Shown here piece after piece: positions 26,601 through 38,100 of a stretch of 64,000 nucleotides of DNA (the stretch's first letter is position 1; every line of letters begins with the position of its first letter). A program made the translations under genes and the position numbers. This stretch comes from Oxyruncus cristatus (lineage: Eukaryota > Chordata > Aves > Passeriformes > Cotingidae), in contig VXAY01007399.1 of assembly GCA_013399855.1 (NCBI GenBank), forward strand, positions 27,224-91,223. The letters run 5' to 3'. Below the pieces are notes generated by a model. The model saw nothing but the letters and a program-made list of their open reading frames with translations, made no database searches and was not told the DNA's origin.

Positions 26601-26738
26601 ATCACAGAATATTCTAAGTTGGGAGGGAACCACAGGGATCATTGAGTCCAACTCTTAAGTGAATGGCCCATACAGGGATTGAACCCATGACTTTGACATT
26701 ATTAGCACCAAGTTTTAACCAACCGAGCTAGCCTAAAC
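26601..26738 (-). mobile_element. tRNA-Ile-derived SINE with CR1 tail (TguSINE1-like)
   Basis: On the minus strand this element has a tRNA-Ile-like head (26738 down to about 26664) followed by a CR1 3' tail (about 26663 down to 26601). The head keeps an A-box like TAGCTCGGTTGGTT, an anticodon arm reading GTGCTAATAA (anticodon AAT, Ile), and a B-box like GGTTCAATCC in which the usual CG has become CA. It ends in TGGGCCA. The tail has the CTCAATGATCC, GGTTCCCTCCCAAC and ATTCTGTGAT landmarks of a CR1-X-type end. This layout is that of TguSINE1, a passerine SINE presumably mobilised by CR1 machinery. It is diverged and no clear target-site duplication was seen, so it is an old insertion. Confidence 0.85.
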
Positions 26739-29330
26739 CTACTCCACTTTTAAAACAGGTGGGCTTTGCCACCATTTTCTTTGTGGCTTATAAGAATTTC
26801 CACCCTCCTCCTCACCTAATCTGGATCCTGGATGACTGCATATATGGTAAAGCTTGCTTCTGCTTTGGTTGTTTGAAAAATAACATCTTGGCATTTTTCT
26901 ACTTTCATATGATGAAAGAAATACCATAGATAAATTAGTTTAAACCATGACTACCGGATACCATAGATTCTGACTTCTAACACTTTCATTAATAGTTCAC
27001 TTGAACACTTTAAAATTTCTATTCCCAGTGTACTGCCAACCACTTTTTTTTCCATCACCAGCTTATCTACTTAGGGTGTTGTCATAAATAATAACTAAAT
27101 ATTCCTCTTCCACCTTGCCTTTTCTTCTCCTTACCTCTAACCCTGTCTCAAAATTTACTTCCCATTTCCTCTCATCTTACCCTCCTTCTATTTTCAGCAA
27201 GACTATAAGTTTTGTAATGTTAAAATACAGGCTTTTTATTCAAGCATTCCTTACGTGCCCAAGTGATTTGCACATTAGAAGAGCAGGAAGAGTGCTTAGA
27301 AGATGGGGAACTGTTTTAGATGAAATATAAGCCCATGGATGACAAGAGTTTTGCTATTAATTTCAATATAGCCAAAATTAGTGTTGTTTTTCCAAAACAT
27401 GGTAATTTCCCCCTTATTTTTGTAAATGGTTTTTCTTCTTAGGGATGAAGAATCTTAGATTACCTGTGTTGGTCTCTGAACGTTCTTTTTATCATGATAG
27501 ACTGAAGAGGGCATAAGATAAGCTCCTCTCTCTCTTCCTTTCGGATTTTTCCTTTCTGACTTCATCTGATAGTTTATCAACACAATATATTCCAGTCTTT
27601 TACTATAACTATATTATTTCATTGCATTCCAGTAGAACTGGATAGTTCTGGTCCCACTACAAAAGATGTCAGTAGTCTTTTTGACTGTTATTTTTTATTA
27701 TTTTGAAGTCTTGGGACACAAGAATGGAGCAAATATTTGTTCCAAAACCTACATGCAAGATATTTGTCTTTCATGTACAGCCCAGACCTTGCAGTTTTAA
27801 ATTCAGGCTCTGCATTACATAGCATCACTTTTTGATGAATTCAGCAAGTTGTTGTCTGCAAAAATATTTTCCTTGACATCTATACACAAAAAAATATGTG
27901 AATTAACAGAAAGGCAGTACCTCCTTAAAATGATAATGGAAAGATTATCTGATGGAAAAGGACAGGGCATGTCCTTTTTATTCTTTCCTCTAATTTCTTG
28001 GTGGTTTGTATCATTCAGAAACCATCTCCATAAATACATCAATTACAGGAAACTGGATAGAGGTGATGTGAACATGGGTCCCAGTGGTTCACATAGCAGA
28101 GACAAACATGTATATGCCCAGTGTTATAAGGTATTTTAGACCAGGTTAAATTCTTTTCCTCCTCTCCTGCATTTATTATTATCTGGTTTTGACATGACTT
28201 GACCTACAGTCCATTGTCTCTGCCTGGCTTTGTTTATCCCTGGCTCACAGCCTCCTTTGTTTTGTTTCAAGATAACATTGAAACAGAAATGCTGAGAAAA
28301 GTAGGGCTAAGAAATTCTTTGCTCCCTCTCAACACCCCTGTGTAATAATAAGAAGCAATCACAGTACTCTCAGGATATTTACCTAGGCTATAACTAAGCG
28401 AAGGTTTTATAATATGAACTACTTTGTCCTATTGCAATATTTTTCCTATAGCAACTTTAAGCTACTGCATACAGTTAAGTCCATTTTTATGAAACAGGAA
28501 GATTGAGATATGAAGTCCAAGGTTGAAGAACAAATCACCTGAAGTAGCAAGAGTGAAACAGGAACAGTGAGAATAGACCACATATTTCCTAACACAGCTG
28601 CAACCATTCTTATGCACAGTTTCAGAACTGGTTTAATTCCTTTGGTAGTGTTGGTTCAAGATGTTCCCTGTTATGGATGTACATTTCTCTAACTCTTGTC
28701 ATAATTTTATATCTTAGAAGGAAAGTAGTTTAGGCTCACTATTAAAAACTAATAAGTGCACTTTTCCACATAGCCACATCTATTAAAACACAGCATATTT
28801 TTAATGACTGTGATACTTTTATATACAATTAGATGTTAACAAACATATAAAGAATGATGTTTGCAATCTGTCTTGGATCTTCAGCAATAAACTACCCCTC
28901 TCCATTCACATCTCTTGCACATTACAAAGTAAGGTTTTCAGGTGCTTTTTGTCACTGAGAAATGTGACCAGGATGCTCCACTTCAACAACATCCAAATGA
29001 TTGTGGAATAAAGAGGCTTTTATTTCAGAATAGCATTCCTAATGGAAATTATTCCAGAATAGGTTTTCACACAGTATATATTTGATTCACTTTTGTCATA
29101 CAAGCTCCAGACTGAATTAATTAAATCAGTATTCAGACTTTATGTATGCCAAATCACAGGTTTCTATTCTGAAAATATAATGTATTCTGGAAAAAAAATG
29201 GACTGATTAGGTTATATTGCCCTGGAGATTTTAGTCTTTATGTAGTTCTATTTCACCTTTCATTTATTTTAACAGATTGCCTATTTGTAATTAGGACATC
29301 ACTTAGCCAATTCTGAAAATATTTTTTTTT
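26739..29330. other. Unique AT-rich sequence, no gene recognised
   Basis: No repeats beyond short homopolymers were recognised. Open frames of 75 and 96 codons overlap on opposite strands at 27815-28139 and resemble no known family. Nothing supports a gene or RNA. Confidence 0.55.
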
Positions 29331-29359
29331 TGAATCTTTTAACAGAAATATATAGCTTC

Positions 29360-29388
29360 TTTTTTTTTTTTTNTTTAAAAAAAAATAT

Positions 29389-29423
<35 letters not shown>
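29360..29423. repeat. Poly-T tracts with a single-base gap
   Basis: Two T homopolymers are separated by a short A-rich stretch. The second is 33 consecutive T (29391-29423). The first contains one undetermined base at 29373. The true length of these tracts is probably not what is shown, because homopolymers of this size are poorly resolved. Confidence 0.9.
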
Positions 29424-29426
<3 letters not shown>

Positions 29427-31116
29427 TGGTAATCAGTTCTGCATTTGCCTGTCTGATTCAGGAATCCTTTGGGATAACCTTTTTTACAAAACTTGATCTA
29501 TGACTTCTCTTTCTTAGTAACTACCTTAACTCCAGAGGTGTGCTTTGGAGAATAAACAACTCAGCTTTTCCAGACCTCCAAATCTGACTTATTCTGTGCT
29601 TTGGATAAGTGGTCATGTAGGCATTTATTTTATTAGACCTTGTTTATCTATTATTAACTGTTAGCTATAGATGAGCTCAGGACTGTGGTTTTGGTCTGTT
29701 GCTTTGTTGTTGCTTTTTAATATAAACAGCCTTTTGAACATCATGCTTTGCCTTCCATGGGCTGGGGGTACAGAAGAAAATTAAACAAAACAAAAAAAAT
29801 CAAAACAAAGAAACCACACCAATGAACAAAAAATAATGAAACACATGATGTTTTCTGTATGGAACTGCAGACAAGTTCATTAATTAAATCATCAAACATG
29901 AAATTTAGTGGATAGTAAAATTCAGGCTACTAGTCCTTTCCCACATTATTTATGTTCTTTTATTTAAAATATTTAAGCATTTTTAGACTCCTTTCAGACT
30001 AGTGATATTTTGAATAACCCATTTCAAATGACATGAAGTTAACTTTGGAAAACAGGCCTGGATGAGCCTGTAAAACAAACCTATGAGCCAGACATCCCTC
30101 CTAAATCTGACTCCAAGGAAAAAACACTTCTGCAAGGCCTTCATCTACCAGAGCACAAACAGGCATTTATCAGGGACCAGAATGTCAAGCACATTACTGG
30201 AGCAAAGTTTTGTGTCAAATTAATTATTACTGTCCCTCATGTACCTCCACAGTTCTTGCCACTGAGAGTTAAATACCAATGGCAATGACAACCTATCCTG
30301 GAGGCTTGCTCAGGAGCAGTTGGGTGTGTGAGATTTCCATATTACTTGCCAACCAAAACATGAAGGAAAAAGTGTCCACTTGTATGGTTAAGATAGTGGA
30401 GAAGAGGAAAATCTAAACCAGCTTGGAAAAAAAGCAAACAGAAACTAACATTAATCTGGATGAACTGAGCATTGATGCAGGCAAGTTGTGCTTACCAAAT
30501 GGATGAATGGCTGAAGGCAGTGGGAAGTTTGGATCCAGTGGGTAGACAATTTAGGTTGATAGCTGTAGGGTTTTTATCCCCTATCCCTAAGATTTTTTCC
30601 CCACACCAATATGAGCTATCGAGTTTTGGAGGCATTCGACACATGCAAGAGTACTGTTTTTGGAGGAAATATCATGTTATATGCAGACCTGTGAAAAGCA
30701 AGAATCCCCAAGACTTTAAAGAAAAAAAAAATATTAGCTTTCCATACCACTTTTGCAGACAGAAAAGGTTTAGACCCTTCAGAAGAGTTTCAGATAAAGA
30801 TACAATTCTTCAGATGAATACTGCATCTTGTATTCTCCTCTATAAGGGACATTCAACAGCTGTCTTTTTCCTCATTTTCTTTGGAAGCTGATATTTGCTC
30901 TAGCATGGAAGAAGCCAAAAATTCTGAAAGAGTTATTGCTGGCTCTCAGAAATCAATGGAGATAGACACCAGCTGCTGGGCCTCACCGGCTCTGGCTGGT
31001 GCCTGAGGAACACATTCTTCCTTTGAATCTCCCTGTCCCTCCAGGAGATTCCCTCAGTATTTCTGCACCCCTTTTGAGCCCCTGTGTGGCCTCAGGAAAG
31101 GCAGCACAAACATTAT

Positions 31117-31143
31117 ACACACACACACACACATACACACACA
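31117..31143. repeat. (AC)n microsatellite
   Basis: About 13 AC units are interrupted once by AT (ACAT) near the middle. It is a plain dinucleotide repeat and a likely length-polymorphic marker. Confidence 0.95.
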
Positions 31144-32097
31144 GACTGTTCCAGGGATAGGTCAGCATCACCTTGGCCAGACTCATAGTCTGTGCAGGGA
31201 GAGGCTTAAACATACCCTCCAGCACATACAGAATCTTGCAGGCCTGAGCATGCTGATCAGGTTAGCATGCCAATAGGGATGTTTGGCAAACTCTCTGCAG
31301 CCTCTCTGCAAGAAGGGAGCTCACCATGCTAAAAGGCACCCTTAATTTCTTTGCCAGTGTTGCCACTTTTTTCCCAGCTACCAGACCAAATCCTCGGTGC
31401 CAGCTGGGATTGAAGTTCAGATGCCTGTGGAGATCAGTGTCTGACTGGGTCTAAGTTCAGTGGGACTTGTAGGAACTTCCCCCCTTATGCAATGGATCCC
31501 TTCAGGCTGGAGCTTTGAACATTGTCTACCCTTCTTTCGAAGGGTCACTGCAAGGTGACACTGCTGTAAAGTCCCTCTAGCTGCCTCCAACCTGCAGAGA
31601 AGACAGTTGTTCTTTGTATCTTCCTCAGATATTCTCTGAAGCTGATAATATACAGGTAATTTAGGGAGTCAGCTTCAGTTATGCATATTTTGTAGCAGAG
31701 TGCAGAAGTAAGAGTTAACAAACTCATGCTAAAATGTTTGCAGTTTCTCAGCAGTTCTAGATTTGAATTATTAAGTGCAGAGATTTATAAAACAGCAGTT
31801 AGCTTGTCGGTTCTATTTGCGCCCTTACTCTTTCTGAGTCTTTAGACCCTTTCTTTTACTCTCTCTGTATTTTTCTTCTTAATGGTTTCTTCATGTTGTT
31901 GTTATTGTTGCATTGGCTCAAAGGTAATTTTTCCTGGCAACACAACGTTTTATTTGGGGGCTTATACTATTGTTGTCTTTTGAAAGGATTTTCCATTCTG
32001 CTTGGTAATTTTAATCTCTTTCAATTTTTTTTCCCTTTCATCAAGCAAAGACCATTCTGTTGTGGCTAACTTTCCTGATCATTGTACTGAAAAAAAC

Positions 32098-32222
32098 AAT
32101 AATATATATATGTTTATATAAATATATATAAACACACATGTATATCTTATATATATGATGCACATGCATATATATATATGCAAAATACATACATGTATTC
32201 TATGATTCTATGTTTCTATGTA
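32098..32222. repeat. AT/TA-rich simple sequence ending in ATTCTATG-like units
   Basis: This is a composite of TA dinucleotide runs, short ACAC words and an exact 18-bp palindrome at 32165-32182 (arm TGCATATAT). It ends with TATTCTATGATTCTATG at about 32198-32214. That ending matches the terminal ATTCTATG microsatellite of CR1 elements, but no CR1 body precedes it. It could be either a CR1 tail that lost its body or independent simple sequence. Confidence 0.75.
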
Positions 32223-32873
32223 AAAGATATACATATGAAAACCACAGACAATGAGGCTAGGGAAGTATTGAGGGAAAGGTGACCTGCAGCTGATTTTGTG
32301 CAAACCATAAAAATTACTGCCTTCAGTCCATTATTCTACAGTTGTGTCAACAGCATGGTTGTAAAAGCCCTGTTCCTTGTTTGAGCCAGGGACTAGCAAA
32401 GAACAGCTGTGTACATGTCCTAAACCAGAACTGCTTATTTTCCCTGAAAAGGTCACTCCTTATTGAAACAGTTCAAGGGAACAGTTAGATGTAGCAGTAA
32501 CCTCCAGCTGGGAGTTTGTGGTATGGAAAGCGCTGAAGGAGGAGTAGGGTGAGTGGAGTGAGCTGACAGCTGCGAGTGGGATAAGTCGATTCATATAACT
32601 AATACAGATGCAGCCAGATGTGGAAGGATGCACATCACAAAAATATCCTATCTGCAGTCCCGGGTAGAGAAGAGACATGGGATGACTAGAGGCTACTGCA
32701 GAAGTGCAAGACAAAGCTGACTCTTCATCCCAATTTCATGGGAAATGGGTCAGAGCTAATGTTTTCAAGTCCCAGAGAAGATTACAATTTAAGTACTTTA
32801 ATAAGAGCTTAGATTTTCCTTGGAGTCTGAGCCACCCAGCTCCCATTGAAAATCCTAGCCAAGGCTAAATGGA

Positions 32874-32909
32874 TTTTTTTTTTTTTTNNNNNNNNNNNNN
32901 AAGGGGGGA
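32874..32909. other. Assembly gap (13 N) between poly-T and a G-run
   Basis: The undetermined bases at 32888-32900 sit between a T-run and AAGGGGGGAGGG. Homopolymer T followed by G-runs is a plausible cause of the break. The sequence lost is probably short, but its true size is unknown. Confidence 0.95.
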
Positions 32910-34587
32910 GGGTAATGTGGTTTTTTAGAAATCACAGTTTACCACCTCTTTGAAAAAACAAACCATATCTACACTACTCACCCAAAACAACGTAATTGTA
33001 ATAAATGATTCATGCTCTTCCACCTCATAATCATAGGTAGCTTTTCTGCACTCAAATGGCAGAAAAGTGTTTATGAGGACAGCTTTCAAATTCCAGTAGA
33101 TCTTTCACATCTCACTTTCTGAGTCACTTCAGAAATACTTGAATGGCTTTGTAAGCAGAGCTACAAGAACAATATTCCTCATTTACACACTGACTTAGCT
33201 TGAAGCATGAAACACCCTAATAAAGTCTTTATGACTCCTCATGTATTAGATTATTCATAATAATCTAAGAATCGTGGCCTAAGAGCAAAGAAAGGCATAA
33301 CTTGGGTCTCTCCACTTTCAGTGTCTCTGTAACTGTTGTTTTGTTTCACACACAGGTTTTGAAAAAAATAAGTAAAACACGTTCACACCTGCTGATTGAA
33401 AGCAATTCCGGTGACATTAATGAGTCTATATGATGCACAGACTGAAAGTATTATGAGTGCAATGGGTTTTATGGTACATTTGAAGGCAGAAGCTATGACT
33501 CCACATGCACTGGAGAAGAGCACATCAGGCTCAGGTTGCCTGGGATTTAGTCCTGTCTAGACTACGGACTCGACGTACATTGGTTTCCCACACGGTAAAA
33601 AAGAGTGACTATACGTGTCTCTCTTCGTAAAGCCACTCAGGATGCACTGCTGAAAAGTATCCTTTAAGAATGAGGCCTTATTACTGAGTTCCATTCATGT
33701 GATGGTAATTGCAGGACTGGGATTACAGATTCTTTATTGGGTATTTAAATAACCATGAAAGCCTGAACTGGTCCTGACTGCTCCTGCCCTTATCTGCAAA
33801 TAGATTCTGACTGTATTTGCAAGGATTAGTACTGCCTGTGTGGGATTGGACCCATTTTCAGCAAGGCACTACACTACCCACGAAATAACTGATTATTAGA
33901 CATCCACATGCTGACTTGCTGTCTTGTGATATATTATTAGAGGCTGGTGCTTAAGGAAGTGGTGCAGTGTACAAAACAACATTTAACCAGCATTTCTGAT
34001 ATTGTCCTGTATATCCACCACAGAGCCAACACTAATAATTTCATCACAGGTCCTACCTTTTTATGTATTTCTTATTGCATTGGGGCATGCAGCTTTGTAA
34101 TTACAGTAAAATTGTTGCTGTCAGCCTTAAAACTAGTGAGTTCATTTGCAAATAAAAGCTTACTAATATGAATTTGAAAGACCAGAAGCTGGGAAAAAAG
34201 AACATATCCCATTGCTTAGATTGTTCCATCTGCACTTGGAAAATCTGGGAACTATTCCAAGGTGTCCCAGTAACTTTCTGTGTGATTCCCAGCCCATCAC
34301 TCAAGTTTCAGAGATATGTAAGCACCTAATAGCCAATGGAATCAACCAAAGAATGAGATGCCTAAACCAGTTTCAAAATCTGGGCTTTGTTTCTTTTTGT
34401 CTGCAATCCACACTTTTCTACAAAGTGAGGATTGCAGACCATTCATGTTTCACATAGTTTGGGAAAGGTTTAGGTATGAAACCTAGCAGTGCAGTAATCC
34501 TCTGGTAATAGAAATTATATGCAATTTATGGATATTATGGAAATTATATCCAAAAGTTATTAACTTAATTGGCAAAAATGTGTTCAC

Positions 34588-34651
34588 CAGTATATACCTG
34601 TAAATGTAAAGGTCACTGTCAGTATATGCTGGTAAATGTGAAGGTCACTGT
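34588..34651. repeat. Tandem duplication of a 32-bp unit
   Basis: Two directly adjacent 32-bp units (34588-34619 and 34620-34651) both begin CAGTATAT and end AAGGTCACTGT. They differ at four positions (9, 11, 12 and 21 of the unit). This is a simple two-copy tandem duplication, old enough to have diverged by about one eighth. It has no known function. Confidence 0.95.
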
Positions 34652-35115
34652 CTCCAGGGTGAGAAGCAGTCATGTGAGGAGACAGAGATTCCATGTTTCC
34701 CCAAGGATGGCATTTTTCTGCAAGTGCTTTCACGTGAGGAAGTGGGAAATGCCCCAGATCCTGTGTTGTTGGAGGATAAGTCAGGGTCAATTGGATCCAA
34801 ATCTTGCCCAAATATTGTTCACAAGCATTCTTTCCTCTGACATTTTCATGTGTTTTTCTTTACCAGTTGTATAATAAATCTGAACCGTCTTTCTGCTGTT
34901 CTCATTTTACGGGCAGTGAAAGATATGGCTGCCCTCCATTTCCAATTCCACAAAACTGTAACCATAACCAAGGACAAGTATGTCTTCCGTTATAGTATGA
35001 TGTATTGTGTATCATATCATTATCTTTTGGGGTTTTCTAGCTAGCAAAATAATAATAATACTTAGCACTGACATAGCAATTACCTCTCCGAGTCCTTTGT
35101 AACCATTGGCTAGTT

Positions 35116-35170
35116 CAGTGGTTCCCAAACTATAGCCCATGCCCTGTGAGTGGTCTGCAGAGAATACCCC
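35116..35170. mobile_element. Possible hAT DNA-transposon terminal fragment
   Basis: CAGTGGTTCCCAAACT at the left edge resembles the terminal inverted repeat of hAT-type elements of the Charlie/MER class, which typically begin CAGNGGTTCTCAAACT. The following bases (TGAGTGGTCTGCAG) resemble the GGTCCGC-type words common inside such ends. I found no matching inverted terminus nearby and no 8-bp target duplication, so at best this is a truncated ancient end. It could be coincidence. Confidence 0.35.
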
Positions 35171-38100
35171 CGTTCAGTTCAGTGATGGAATTCAGAGCAG
35201 ACAGGAACCTCGGTGCATGAAACCAGCTTGGACCACCTGCCAAATTGCATGGCATTGATAACTTGACACCTGGACCTCTAACACTTCTTTCTTACACCAC
35301 AGTAAGGGCGTATTGGTTCTCACAAGAGCAAGTGTTCCAGTGGCTTCAGGGATGTTGTGTGACCAGGAGAGTAAAGAGAAATGGTCTCTAAGATGGCATG
35401 CAGGAGCATTTTTACTGCTGATGCTGTCTTCAGAAGATATCTGAATAAGAAGAAATGTATTAAATCTAGAAAAACATTTCAAGCAAATGCAAAATTTTTG
35501 CATTAACGGATTATTAGTAATCCATTTTTAAAGGGCTTACACCTGTTAAAATAACTATTTTAGATTTCTGTATGTCCACCTGGAACAAAGACTCCAAACT
35601 AGGCCTTACTAACAGCCGAGTCTATTCTAATAACCATAACACAGTTTCTCATAGTCACCTTGACCTAAACAAGACATCTTGATGCTGTATACAGTGGAGT
35701 AGCTTCAACAGCCCGGGATAAAGGCTCTCTACTGGCACGTGACAAAGATGGGTTAAAAAATATCACTCTTGATTTACTGTACACAGAAAGATCAACCCGA
35801 GTCTCCTTAACTGTGGCTATAGAGGGAAGGCATAGACAAGGATAGGCACAAGCTATGAACCTTGATCATCTGTCCCAAGAAATTGTTAGAACAACTCCTG
35901 GGATGGGATATACTTAGGCATAATCAGGAGCAAGCACAGGTCAGCAACCACTAGCAACAATCAGGTTAGATGTGGCCAGCCTGTTTTGGGAAGTAGGATT
36001 GGGCAGTCTAATATAATTGCTCTCGGGGCCAAAGAATGGGACCTAGCTGGTTTTAAATTTTTGATACACATATAGCCACAAAGCTTTTGCGAGTCCAGGA
36101 AAGAGGAAGATCTTCAAATCTCTGTCATCTAAATGTGTCAAAACATCTTGAACCAGGCTGCGTCAAACCAGGCAGGGCTCTGGACAAAAAGGCTGAGTTA
36201 CACCCTTAAGTCCTGTAATGACAATGCTAATCAAGAAATTAAGACCAGAGGAAGAAAAGAAATGTATAAAAATTGGAACTTCAGTTGTGAATTTCAACAC
36301 ATCTTAGGAAGATATGTTCTCATAAAAACTGTTATGCTTATGCCCTTGAAATTCATTCTTTTCCACATAGTTCTGGATGTTTTCCAACAACTGAGTGCTG
36401 CATGGTACAGGCATGACCCAGGGATTAAAAGAAACAATTGGGTCAAATAAGTATTATTCCAGAAAAAGAAATTCCAAACCTCTTCCAGTCTTGAGGATTA
36501 AAAATTTCTGCAGAGTTCATCTTTTAGTAGAATTCATTTAGGACGCTATGAAACTTAGTCAACTTTTTGCAGTCCTGAATATTTTCTGCAGGCATCTGCT
36601 CTCAAATTAAAGCTCTGACATGTGACCTCTCAGAGCTTTGCCATATAATAGCCACATTTCCCTCAACACATATGAACATACACCTTTGCATTGTTCTTAT
36701 GCAAAACTGAGTTGCTTTACCCTGCGATATGAAACAATCTTTTGATAGTCTTGTTGTATATCTTCAAGTTGGAAAGAATATAGCAATTTGAAGCTACAAA
36801 ATTAAGCTGGAAGTCCCAGGAGAAAAGGCTGTATTGTGAGGTTATTAATCCTTCCTGTTTCCACTCTGACCAAAAATACCACAATTTCAGTTTTGGTCAT
36901 GGCGTGTCAGCACTTCTTTCTCAATCAAAATCTTAAAGTACTCAAATGCAAGTAAAGGAAAATAATCATGGGTGATCTCAAACTTGCACCCTTCTTTTCA
37001 CTGTATCCCTGCCTCAGTGACCCTAGCCCTCTCCCATCCCCTTTTTGTTTAAGAAAAACATATTTTATTAGTTGCAAATTAAATTGATCCAGTAGTTCTA
37101 AACTTTTATACTTCTGAGAAGATATTGAAACTTTAATTATTTGTAGAAAATAAAATAAAGCCTGTCTTGCATAAAAAAAATCTGGAAAACAAAAATTTAA
37201 CAGAAATATTTTGACAGTTAATATTTAAGTTCGTTCCAGAAAATGTTCAGATATGTGGTTAGTTCAAATCAGAAATATCTTTCAGTGTAAAGTTAAATTA
37301 CAGTAAAAATTACTTTCAAAATTACAGTAAAAAGTCATTCATTACAGACATTTTCAGAAAACCTTTTTAACAGATGTGAGATTGTAGGGGCTACGAGCCA
37401 TAGAGGGGCATGAAGAAGGTTGTGAACACAAGGGGTGTTGGATTATTTTTCTCTTCAGTTGTTGGACTTTAGTTTGTAGCAATCAAAAACCTTGCAGCTT
37501 TAAACTAATTGAAGTCTTTCACCCTTGCAGTTTGGTAGTTTCAATGGTGATATTAGGGGCCCAGCAGCTTCCAGGAATGCACTTTACAAAACAATTCTGA
37601 AAAATTAATTCTAGCTTTCTATCGCTCTCTGTAGGCAAGAAATGGGAAGGGGAGGGCAGGGGAGGAGAGAGGGAGAGGGAGAAGAGAGGAATGAATAACT
37701 GTGCAATCTGAAGTGGACAAACCAAACTGGGGTGCCATGTAAACTAAATAAACAGCAGAAATTCAAATGTTCTGCTTGCAGAAGGAGGGGATGACAGTAG
37801 CGATGGGAGTCATCTGCCACCTGCATTTTCTCTCTCTTCTCTTTGTAAGTTGTTCTCTTGTCCCCGGAGACAGATCAGCAAAGCCGGAAAAGGCTGTTTG
37901 GCCCCCTTCTGATTCCCTAGAATAAACTAAATTCTCTTAAAACAAAGAAAAATTTCTCATAAGAGTGGAAGGTCTCAAAGGGGTGGGTGTGGGTTATAAA
38001 CCCATTGCACGGCTGGGTGACCTACAGTCTGACATTAGTGAGGCTTGGAGACTGATGCACACTAGACTTGGGGAAACCTTTCTGATCAGGTTAAGGTCAT

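Larger units (their letters stand above)
29424..34587. other. Mostly unique sequence, no gene recognised
   Basis: Between the simple repeats annotated separately this interval is unique. The longest open frame (30472-30891, +, 139 codons) begins with a Met-Met and has no recognisable domain, signal peptide or membrane segment. I do not call it a gene. A perfect 10-bp hairpin with a three-base loop lies at 33246-33268 (arm TTAGATTATT). Confidence 0.5.

Noticed and set aside
26664..26738. A tRNA-Ile gene on the minus strand
   Set aside because: The acceptor stem ends do not pair well, the B-box CG is mutated to CA, the A-box is altered, and the sequence runs straight into a CR1 tail. It is the head of a SINE, not a functional tRNA.
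30472..30891. 139-codon open frame on the + strand
   Set aside because: No domain, signal peptide or homologue recognised. A length of this order is expected occasionally in 64 kb.
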